DNA of 12,163 bases from CAYVWB01 sp964455395 (lineage in GTDB: Bacteria > Desulfobacterota > Desulfovibrionia > Desulfovibrionales > Desulfovibrionaceae). Under the pieces are notes generated by a model. It did no database searches, was not told where the DNA came from, and worked only from the letters and a program-made list of their open reading frames with translations. A program made the translations under genes and the position numbers. The stretch spans positions 1 through 12,163 of the forward strand of contig CAYVWB010000102.1 in assembly GCA_964455395.1 (NCBI GenBank), written 5' to 3'. Shown here piece by piece: positions 7,216 through 12,163 of this stretch (its first letter is position 1; the number at the start of each line of letters is the position of its first letter).

Positions 7216-7245
7216 TTGGCGGAATGGTCCGAAAGCGCATAAATT
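7216..7245 (+). promoter_or_regulatory. Possible sigma-70-like promoter pointing into the HD-GYP gene's 3' end
   Basis: TTGGCG (7216-7221), an 18-base spacer and TAAATT (7240-7245) match the -35 and -10 consensus at 4 of 6 positions each. TAAATT stands out in this GC-rich gap. Any transcript would run rightward, antisense to the HD-GYP gene. No gene on the + strand follows, so it may be chance or drive an antisense RNA. Confidence 0.25.
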
Positions 7246-7262
7246 CCAACGCCTTCGCACAT

Positions 7263-7290
7263 GGATGGGCATCCCTCCGCAAACGGATGC
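7263..7290. other. Competing inverted repeats GGATG / GCATCC / GGATGC
   Basis: GCATCC at 7269-7274 can pair with GGATGC at 7285-7290 (10-base loop), or its CATCC part with GGATG at 7263-7267 (2-base loop). The two pairings exclude each other, as in attenuator-like RNA. It lies about 20 bases after the possible promoter at 7216-7245. No switch role can be shown from sequence alone. Confidence 0.3.
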
Positions 7291-7387
7291 GTCGTCCGCC
7301 GCCCACGCGAGCCGCCGTGCGGACGAGCGAACCTCCAGGGTCTTCACGGACCGGGAGCGTCGCAGCCACGGCCTGTCGGCGCGCCTT

Positions 7388-8368
7388 CTACACGATGCTG
7401 GACTCCGAGAGGACGAAGACCAGCCGCTTGTACAGCTTGGGGTCGAACGCGTGGGCCATGCGCTGTTGCATGTATTTCAGCGCCTCGTAAGGGGGAAGCG
7501 CCTTGGCCCAGTGCGTGTCCGACGTCAACAGGTCATAAACATTGCAGAGACTCACGGCGCGCGCCTCCAGGGGGATGTCCTTGCCGGGCAGCCCGCCGGG
7601 ATACCCCATGCCGTCCATGGTCTCGTGGTGGAAGAGGATGCAGTTGTTGACTGTCTGGGAAAGCCCCAGGGAAGCGCATACGCGCATGCCCTTCACGGGG
7701 TGCGTCTCCAGAATGCGACGCTCCTCGGCGGTGAGCTCGTAGGGATTCTTGGCCAGCACCGCTTCGGGCGTCTCGGTCTTGCCGATGTCGTGCAGCAGCG
7801 CGCCCATGGCGAGCTCCTTCAGGTACTGCGCGTCCGCCATGCCGTGCCGCTGCATCAACGCCACGGCCAGCACCATGGTCTGCACGGAGTGGCTGTACGT
7901 GTGATACGTGTGGCTGATGAGCGAGGAAAAGCTCTTCAAGGCGTCCGCCTGGCTGAAGAAGCGCAAGCTCGCGTCCACGATCTGCAGCAGCTCCTTGTGC
8001 GTATGCTGGCCGATGGGCTTGGGGAGCTTGTCGTCCAGGGCGCGCTTCATCACGCTGGCGGAGATGGCGTGGAAGATGCGCGCGCGTTCCCGCACGGGCA
8101 CCTCCGTATTCTCCAGCATGGCCCCCAGATGTTTGGCGATATACGCCTCGTAGGCGAGTTTCTGATCCGCACGGATGTAGAAATCCGTCACTTCCAGCAC
8201 CTTGGCGAGCCGCTCCTCGCTGTAGATGTCGCCTTGGGACGCGTAGAGGATGTGCTTGTCCCCACGCAGCAGGTACAGGTCGAAGCGACCGGTTGTGCCG
8301 GGGATGATGGTGAGGGCGTTGATGGGGATGAAGCCGGCGGCGGCGCCGTGCGTGGGCTCGTCGTGCAT
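7388..8368 (-). CDS. HD-GYP domain protein, likely cyclic-di-GMP phosphodiesterase
   Basis: A 326-residue protein whose C-terminal half (about 150-310) is an HD-GYP domain, a metal-dependent phosphohydrolase that cleaves the second messenger cyclic di-GMP. Key residues are visible: H156 and H160, the HD pair H193-D194 with K197 in LLHDIGK, H223 in ETHPVKGMR, H247-H248-E249, the signature GYP at 255-257 in DGMGYPGGLPG, and D279 in VYDLLTSD. The N-terminal 150 residues are soluble and lack a receiver, PAS or membrane segment I can name; they probably sense a signal or mediate dimerisation. The ATG at 8368 is chosen because the 77 codons before it encode an Arg/Lys-rich stretch unlike the rest, but no good Shine-Dalgarno precedes it, so the start is less certain than the domain. 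It is divergent from the STAS gene across a 275-base spacer and convergent with mnmM. Confidence 0.93.
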   Translation of the reverse strand: MHDEPTHGAAAGFIPINALTIIPGTTGRFDLYLLRGDKHILYASQGDIYSEERLAKVLEVTDFYIRADQKLAYEAYIAKHLGAMLENTEVPVRERARIFHAISASVMKRALDDKLPKPIGQHTHKELLQIVDASLRFFSQADALKSFSSLISHTYHTYSHSVQTMVLAVALMQRHGMADAQYLKELAMGALLHDIGKTETPEAVLAKNPYELTAEERRILETHPVKGMRVCASLGLSQTVNNCILFHHETMDGMGYPGGLPGKDIPLEARAVSLCNVYDLLTSDTHWAKALPPYEALKYMQQRMAHAFDPKLYKRLVFVLSESSIV

Positions 8369-8536
8369 GGCTGGGGGACGGTAGAGGGTGCGCCGAAGGG
8401 AAGCGGCTGGCAGACGTGGCTTTCTGCGTCGCGCCACCGCAGGAACGTGCGATGGTCGCGGCACGGTACCACGGCCCCTCGCCGTCGCCAAGGACTTCGA
8501 CGAGGACTGTCTCCCGGGCCCTGACGCGGCGCCCGA

Positions 8537-8626
8537 TTTTCGCCTGACTCCCAGTCGGTTTCCGCTCTGTTTTCGTCCGGTTTTCTTGGACGCCGCCATG
8601 GTTTTCTGCTACGCTGCACCTGCTTT
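8537..8626. promoter_or_regulatory. Helically phased T-tracts upstream of the STAS gene
   Basis: Short T-tracts begin at 8537, 8559, 8570, 8581, 8602 and 8624 (TTTT, TTT, TTTT, TTTT, TTTT, TTT), four of them within GTTTTC or GGTTTC contexts. The steps are 22, 11, 11, 21 and 22 bases, all near whole multiples of one helical turn (overall 87 bases in 8 steps). Phased A/T tracts of this kind are known to give intrinsic DNA curvature, though tracts of 3-4 bases bend only modestly. The block ends 18 bases before the STAS start, so it probably covers the promoter. Seen in sequence; the bending is inferred. Confidence 0.6.
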
Positions 8627-8643
8627 CGACCAAGGAGCAAGCC

Positions 8644-9078
8644 GTGCCTCACGAGTATTGCGACAAAAACGGCGTCACGGTGCTGCGCCTGCAAGGACCG
8701 GAGCTGAGCTTCTCCACCGTGGAGAGTTTTCAGGAAGCGGTGCAACAACGCCTGACTGCTGGCTGCGTGCGCCTGCTGCTGGACTTCTCGGCCATTGATT
8801 TCATGGACTCCATGGGAATCGGCTCGCTCATCGCCGCAAGGAATCTCCTCCAACAGCGCCAAGGCCTCTTCGGCCTCGCCAGCGTCGGCGACCAGGTGAT
8901 GAAATCCCTCCGGCTCACCCAACTCCACATGGTTTTCGCCATCTACGAAGACGTACCCCAGGGCGTGGCGGCCATGGCCGCGTCCTGCGACACGCCGGAG
9001 CCCGCCACGGGTCCCGCCACAGGCTCCTCCTCCAGTACGGACGAAACGGACGACCCGGAAGCCGCCGCGAACCACTGA
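8644..9078 (+). CDS. STAS-domain protein, anti-sigma-factor-antagonist-like
   Basis: A 144-residue soluble protein. Residues 1-110 are a STAS domain like SpoIIAA/RsbV, which binds an anti-sigma kinase and frees its sigma factor, with control by Ser phosphorylation. Supporting features are the strands GVTVLRLQGPEL (10-21) and VRLLLDFSAIDFMD (42-55), the turn DSMGIG at 55-60 with S56 as candidate phosphoacceptor, the following helix SLIAARNLLQ (61-70), and a second half ending near 110. Family members often have Ser or Thr after the DS, whereas here it is Met57. Residues 115-144 are an acidic Ser/Thr/Pro tail of low complexity. The GTG at 8644 has AAGGAG at 8632-8637, six bases upstream. No anti-sigma kinase or sigma factor gene is adjacent, so the partner is unknown. 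Beyond sigma control, STAS proteins also take part in other signalling. Confidence 0.9.
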   Translation: MPHEYCDKNGVTVLRLQGPELSFSTVESFQEAVQQRLTAGCVRLLLDFSAIDFMDSMGIGSLIAARNLLQQRQGLFGLASVGDQVMKSLRLTQLHMVFAIYEDVPQGVAAMAASCDTPEPATGPATGSSSSTDETDDPEAAANH

Positions 9079-9172
9079 TCCCCCCGAGCCCAGCGCCACG
9101 GCGACCGCCAATGCGCAAACCCGGGTGCGACGCGTTCCCCGCATCCCGATCCCAGCCCCCCACCCGACACCA

Positions 9173-9202
9173 TCGACAAGCCATGGCCACTTGCTCTATG
9201 CT
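9173..9202 (+). promoter_or_regulatory. Possible promoter of the lolC/E-type gene
   Basis: TCGACA (9173-9178), an 18-base spacer and TATGCT (9197-9202) resemble sigma-70 -35 and -10 boxes (5 of 6 and 4 of 6). They lie about 95 bases before the permease start at 9298, in the 219-base gap after the STAS gene. A moderately good match, not proof. Confidence 0.4.
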
Positions 9203-9297
9203 GGCGATGCGGCGCGCGCCTGCGAGACGTCCTCCCCGACGGGGGGCGGCCGGCCCGTTCCGTCTTTTCCTCACGCCGACCTCCAGGACGCTCCCGC

Positions 9298-10605
9298 ATG
9301 AACCGCATGGCGTTTGAATGTTTCGTGGCGTGGCGCTACCTCCTCTCGCGCCGAAAGCACGCCTTCATCTCCTTCATCTCCTTGGTCTCCGTGGCCGGGG
9401 TGGCGCTGGGCGTGGCCACACTCATCGTGGCGCTGGGCGTCATGAACGGCATGAGCGAAGACCTCAAACGCAAGATCCTCGGCGTGAACGCCCACGTGTT
9501 CGCCCTGGGCATGGGCCAAGGCATGCGCGATTACCCGACGGCGCTGGCCGAAGCCCGCGCGCTGGACGGCGTGGTGGAAGCCACGCCCTTCATCTATTCC
9601 GAGGTGATGCTCTCCGGCCTCGCAGGCGTGAAAGGCGCCGTGCTGCGAGGCGTCACCCGCGAAAGCCTCGCCGAAGTGCTGCGGCTGCAAAGCGACCCTG
9701 AACAGGACGACCGCAGCGCCGAGGCCGGCAGTAGGCCTCGGGACGACCCCGAAGCCATGGCCGAGATGCGCGAACGCGAGGCCGTGCTGGACCGACTGGA
9801 CGGCCCCGGCAAACCCGGCGTGGTGCTGGGTTGGGAGCTGGCCAGAACCCTGAAGCTCGAACCCGGAGACCCGGTCTACGTGCTGGGTCAGTGGGCCCGC
9901 AGCGCCACAGGGGAATTCACGCCGCGCATCCGCATCTTCGAACTGGCCGGCGTGTTCCGCACCGGCCTCTACGACTACGACGCCTCGGTGGCGTACATCA
10001 GCCTGGCCCAAGCCAAGGCCCTTCTGGACATGCCAGAGACCATGGCGACCGGGCTGGAGCTGCGCTTGGCGAACCCCGACCGCGCCGACCAGGTGGCGGA
10101 AGCCGTGGCCACGGCGCTGGGTCCCGGCGTGTTCACCCGGCACTGGAAGGAGCTCAACGCCAACCTCTTCGCCACGCTGACTCTGGAGCGCGTGGGCATG
10201 CTGGTGGTGCTGGTGGTCATCGTGCTGCTGGCGGCGTTCTCCATCGTCACGACGCTGGCGCTCATGGTCATGGAAAAGAGCAAGGATATCGCCACGCTCA
10301 TGGCGCTGGGCGCGCGCCGGGAAGCGGTGGGCCGCATCTTCGTCATCCAGGGGGGACTCATCGGGATCACGGGCGCGGCCACAGGGTTCGTCCTGGGCGT
10401 CGCCCTGGCGCTGAGCCTGAAACGCTACCAATTCGTGGAGCTGCCTCAAGGCGTCTACACCATGGACACCCTCCCCATCCTGCTCCAATGGCAGGATCTC
10501 GCGCTGACGGCTGGTCTGCCGGTGCTCTTCTGCCTGCTCGCGACCCTCTACCCCGCCCGCCAGGCCGCACGCGTCAACCCCTCTCTCCAACTGCGCGGCA
10601 AGTGA
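9298..10605 (+). CDS. LolC/LolE-family lipoprotein-release ABC transporter permease
   Basis: A 435-residue inner-membrane protein of the LolC/LolE (MacB-like permease) family, which with the ATPase LolD extracts outer-membrane lipoproteins from the inner membrane and passes them to LolA. It has four membrane segments, at about 24-48, 299-323, 345-372 and 400-418, with a large periplasmic domain between the first two. Family marks are the N-terminal FISLVSVAGVALGVATLIV and MNGM stretch, the cytoplasmic coupling segment EKSKDIATLMALGA at 326-339, and the final YPARQAARVNP at 418-428. The length fits the family. Residues 130-165 look like an acidic, Arg/Glu-rich insertion in the periplasmic domain. 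The ATG at 9298 has AGGA at 9285-9288, nine bases upstream. Bacteria outside the enterics often have a single permease doing the work of LolC and LolE, so I give no letter. No lolD follows, which is unusual. Confidence 0.92.
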   Translation: MNRMAFECFVAWRYLLSRRKHAFISFISLVSVAGVALGVATLIVALGVMNGMSEDLKRKILGVNAHVFALGMGQGMRDYPTALAEARALDGVVEATPFIYSEVMLSGLAGVKGAVLRGVTRESLAEVLRLQSDPEQDDRSAEAGSRPRDDPEAMAEMREREAVLDRLDGPGKPGVVLGWELARTLKLEPGDPVYVLGQWARSATGEFTPRIRIFELAGVFRTGLYDYDASVAYISLAQAKALLDMPETMATGLELRLANPDRADQVAEAVATALGPGVFTRHWKELNANLFATLTLERVGMLVVLVVIVLLAAFSIVTTLALMVMEKSKDIATLMALGARREAVGRIFVIQGGLIGITGAATGFVLGVALALSLKRYQFVELPQGVYTMDTLPILLQWQDLALTAGLPVLFCLLATLYPARQAARVNPSLQLRGK

Positions 10606-10610
10606 ATCTT

Positions 10611-10654
10611 GCCCAGACTTCGCCCAGACTTCACACAGACTTCACCCAGACGCC
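10611..10654. repeat. Four 11-bp tandem repeats after the permease gene
   Basis: GCCCAGACTTC at 10611-10621 and 10622-10632, ACACAGACTTC at 10633-10643, and ACCCAGACGCC at 10644-10654. They begin five bases after the permease stop. The 11-base step repeats the GACTT core on nearly the same helix face. No hairpin is formed, so it is not an ordinary terminator. Function unknown. Confidence 0.9.
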
Positions 10655-10748
10655 AAGAAGCCCCCAGACCCCCGCCACGCATGGGGAGTCCACGCCGCCC
10701 GGCTTGTGATTCGGGCTGCGGCAGGCTGAATTTCTCCTGTCATGCCGA

Positions 10749-10768
10749 GCCCTTTGACGGAACAGGGC
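10749..10768 (+). other. Inverted repeat in the gap before the exported protein gene
   Basis: GCCCT (10749-10753) can pair with AGGGC (10764-10768) around a 10-base loop that contains TTGACG (10754-10759), a fair -35 box with no convincing -10 at the right distance. It might be an operator or a weak terminator for the permease gene; the evidence does not separate these. Confidence 0.2.
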
Positions 10769-10867
10769 GTCTTCCGCTAGTGAAAGACCATACGCTACGG
10801 GATCGCAGCGGCGTCATCAGCGCCTCCCGGGCGTCTCCGCCACCACCTACCCCAGGGAGCCCGAGCC

Positions 10868-11353
10868 ATGTCCACCTGCTACGCCGCCCCACGCCTGCCG
10901 AGCGTCGTCATCCTCCTCGCCGTGGTCTTCGCCCTCTCCCTTCCCGCACCCCTCGGCCTTTTCCCGAGCACGGCGCAAGCGCAGGAGACGCCGCCCCTCT
11001 CCGACGCCGGCGACGCCAACGCCACGGCTCAGCCCGCGGACATCCCGCAGGAGAACGCTTACATCCACTTCTTCGTCGCGCCGGTCCAGGCCAGAGACGG
11101 CGTCACCTTGCACGAGGAGCTCATCGCCCTCAAGAAGATGCTCATCAACACCGCTGGCGGCTACACCGAGCTCGGCGCCTCCCACGGCGGCTCCCTGCAA
11201 CCCAATGGCCACATCGCCCGGCAGGACAACATCTCCTTCGTGGTGGCCGCGCGCGAGGACCTCAGCGAGCAGATCGCCACCTTCCTCAGCATCCATTTCC
11301 AGGAAAAGCAGCCCTTCATCCTCGTCATGCGCGGCAACTGCTCACTCTACTGA
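10868..11353 (+). CDS. Small exported (periplasmic) protein of unknown function
   Basis: A 161-residue protein with a clear Sec signal peptide: a short N-region with R9, hydrophobic core VVILLAVVFALSLPAPLGL at about 13-31, and a cleavage site AQA|QE after residue 38. There is no lipobox Cys, so it should be soluble in the periplasm or secreted. Residues 40-60 are a low-complexity Ala/Asp/Pro linker. The mature domain (about 62-161) is alpha/beta (AYIHFFVAPVQA, TLHEELIALKKMLINTAGG, ISFVVAAREDL, QPFILVMRGNCS), of ferredoxin-like or other small-fold appearance. I do not recognise a family and assign no function. The ATG at 10868 has AGGGAG at 10854-10859, eight bases upstream. It follows the permease gene by 262 bases, too far to assume one operon, and converges with the minus-strand gene. 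Confidence 0.88.
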   Translation: MSTCYAAPRLPSVVILLAVVFALSLPAPLGLFPSTAQAQETPPLSDAGDANATAQPADIPQENAYIHFFVAPVQARDGVTLHEELIALKKMLINTAGGYTELGASHGGSLQPNGHIARQDNISFVVAAREDLSEQIATFLSIHFQEKQPFILVMRGNCSLY

Positions 11354-11363
11354 GGAGGGAGGG

Positions 11364-11424
11364 CGCTCGACGTGAGCGGAACCGGTTGCACAGGAAAGCG
11401 CCACACCCGCGCACGGAGGCGCGG
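11364..11424. terminator. Two hairpins between convergent genes, possible shared terminator region
   Basis: The 77-base gap between the converging genes holds CGCTC (11364-11368)/GAGCG (11374-11378) with a 5-base loop, and CCGCGC (11407-11412)/GCGCGG (11419-11424) with a 6-base loop. Neither is followed by a clear T run on either strand, so intrinsic termination is uncertain. Confidence 0.3.
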
Positions 11425-11430
11425 ACCCTG

Positions 11431-12159
11431 TCAAGCGTTGTGCGTGAGCCAGGCGGTCACGGCGGCGCGGACCCAGGCCTCGCGGTCGCCCAGGGGATTC
11501 TTGCCGCGCTCGGCGTCCACCAATTCCTCGGCGCGGTCGGCGTCGCCGGCGGTCAACGTGAGCAAGACGGCGTAGGGGTCGCGGCCTGTGGAGAGGGCGT
11601 CGGCCTGCCCGGTCGAGACGGCTTGGGTGGCGGAAGACGACTCCTCGCGCCGCCGATCGGTCGACGGGGCCGGCATGTCGGGGGGGTGCGCCGGCTGAGG
11701 CGTGGCGTGACGCTCCCGGACGGACTGCATGAGTGGTGAGCCGGGTTCATCGGAAAGTGCGGAAACTGCGGTAGCAGCCGGCGCCGTGGGCTCAGCGGAA
11801 GCAGCCGGCGCCGTGGGCTCAGCGGAAGCAGCCGGCGCCGTGGGCTCAGCGGTAACTGCCGGCGCCGCGGGCTCAGCGGAAGCCGCCGGTTCATCCTGCT
11901 CGACGACGGCGGCCTGCATGTCAGGGACGTTCCGAGACGCGGAGCCGGGTTTCGATGCGACACGCTTCGTTGCTCTGGAGACGACGCGCTGCTGCGGCTG
12001 ACGGAGTCTGCGCAGCGGCAGCCCCAGCCGTTGCGCCAACCGCGTCGCCAGTGGCCGCGTCTCGGCGCGTGCGGCGTCTGCCGGCCCGTTGCGCAGAACG
12101 ACGACGAGAAAGAGAATGACGCCCCAGAGATAGAGCAAGCAATACAAGCCGGTGTCCAT
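11431..12159 (-). CDS. Membrane-anchored protein with Ala/Pro/Glu repeat and short C-terminal domain
   Basis: A 242-residue protein of unknown function. Residues 4-22 (GLYCLLYLWGVILFLVVVL) are a single membrane anchor. Residues 31-70 are strongly basic, Arg-rich and probably cytoplasmic. Residues 87-135 are a low-complexity stretch with nine-residue repeats of the AEPTAPAAS type. Residues 136-190 are a disordered Ser/Pro/Arg linker. Residues 192-242 (DPYAVLLTLTAGDADRAEELV...DREAWVRAAVTAWL) look like a compact helical domain, seemingly the conserved part. The arrangement of anchor, flexible Ala/Pro linker and small domain recalls proteins that reach out from the membrane to a partner. The ATG at 12159 lies at the window edge, so its Shine-Dalgarno sequence and any earlier start cannot be seen. 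Low complexity makes frame evidence weaker in the middle, but both ends look coding and the stop at 11431-11433 fits the convergent layout. Confidence 0.75.
   Translation of the reverse strand: MDTGLYCLLYLWGVILFLVVVLRNGPADAARAETRPLATRLAQRLGLPLRRLRQPQQRVVSRATKRVASKPGSASRNVPDMQAAVVEQDEPAASAEPAAPAVTAEPTAPAASAEPTAPAASAEPTAPAATAVSALSDEPGSPLMQSVRERHATPQPAHPPDMPAPSTDRRREESSSATQAVSTGQADALSTGRDPYAVLLTLTAGDADRAEELVDAERGKNPLGDREAWVRAAVTAWLTHNA
11774..11881 (-). repeat. Four 27-bp tandem repeats inside the membrane-anchored protein gene
   Basis: Units at 11774-11800 and 11801-11827 are identical, 11828-11854 differs at one base, and 11855-11881 is more diverged. The 27-base step keeps the frame and gives nine-residue units (AEPTAPAAS and variants) in the minus-strand protein, residues 94-129. 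The cleaner copies encode the C-terminal part of the repeat. Confidence 0.95.
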
Positions 12160-12163
12160 GGCG

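Larger units (their letters stand above)
7060..7387. other. 328-base gap between mnmM and the HD-GYP gene
   Basis: Two genes converge on this gap and no convincing gene lies in it. It contains, in order: a hairpin at 7073-7094, a bulged hairpin at 7123-7148, three 9-base repeats at 7178-7204, a 12-base palindrome at 7204-7215, a possible + strand promoter at 7216-7245, competing inverted repeats at 7263-7290, and an inverted repeat CGTCCGC/GCGGACG at 7293-7325. No tRNA pattern is seen. The density of small structured elements is higher than in the other gaps of this window. Confidence 0.7.

Noticed and set aside
7060..7387. tRNA gene or integration attachment site after mnmM
   Set aside because: No cloverleaf or T-loop pattern was found on either strand, and no long direct repeat pairs with another place in the window.
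7265..8524. A 419-codon open frame on the + strand following the promoter-like sequence
   Set aside because: It is antisense to the HD-GYP gene, whose full set of catalytic motifs lies on the minus strand. The + strand product has no domain and unlikely composition.
8369..8599. N-terminal extension of the HD-GYP protein by 77 codons
   Set aside because: The extension is Arg/Lys/Pro-rich and unlike the rest, has no better ribosome-binding site, and overlaps the phased T-tracts that look like the STAS promoter region.
8586..8615. Sigma-70 promoter TTGGAC-18-TACGCT before the STAS gene
   Set aside because: Only three of six bases match in each box. The STAS promoter probably lies here, but this pair is too weak to list.
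9271..10590. A 439-codon minus-strand frame opposite the permease gene
   Set aside because: His/Gln/Gly-rich shadow. The + strand frame encodes a clear membrane permease.
10609..11739. A 376-codon + strand frame across the exported protein gene and the minus-strand gene
   Set aside because: It overlaps two better-supported genes in other frames and lacks a start codon with a ribosome-binding site.

Overview
This window is GC-rich and densely coding. A single LolC/LolE-type permease, an HD-GYP protein with a long N-terminal region and a lone STAS protein suggest a Gram-negative proteobacterium, possibly of the Desulfovibrio type. That placement is an impression from protein style, not a measured phylogeny.

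Left part (1-6424, + strand): a tightly overlapping cassette of phage-tail type. In order it holds a 505-residue tail hub/baseplate-like protein, a 79-residue small beta-barrel-like protein, a 268-residue protein ending in a carboxypeptidase-regulatory-like beta domain, a D12-class DNA adenine methyltransferase whose C-terminus is a perfect 8-residue tandem repeat, and a 936-residue protein of unknown function with a striking Cys/His cluster. The first junctions overlap by 13, 8 and 4 bases and the last is 1 base apart, so this is one transcription unit with coupled translation. It looks like the distal end of a prophage, a phage-derived particle or a tail-like element. No integrase, lysis or capsid gene lies in the window, so those alternatives cannot be separated.

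Centre (6466-9078): 41 bases after the cassette comes mnmM (YtqB family), a tRNA wobble-uridine methyltransferase that is a cellular housekeeping gene, so the phage/host border probably lies around 6425-6465. A 328-base gap carries short repeats, a 12-base palindrome and hairpins. Then follow an HD-GYP cyclic-di-GMP phosphodiesterase gene on the minus strand and, divergent from it, a STAS-domain (anti-sigma-factor-antagonist-like) gene. The spacer upstream of the STAS gene has T-tracts repeated in step with the DNA helix.

Right part (9079-12163): a LolC/LolE-type lipoprotein-release permease without a neighbouring lolD, a short exported protein of unknown function, and, convergent on the minus strand, a membrane-anchored protein with a nine-residue Ala/Pro/Glu repeat.

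Four unrelated short tandem repeats (24 bp x5, 9 bp x3, 11 bp x4, 27 bp x4) lie within 12 kb, two in genes and two between genes. The points most worth following up are the methyltransferase inside the tail cassette with its repeat tail, the 936-residue Cys-rich protein, and the helically phased T-tracts upstream of the STAS gene.
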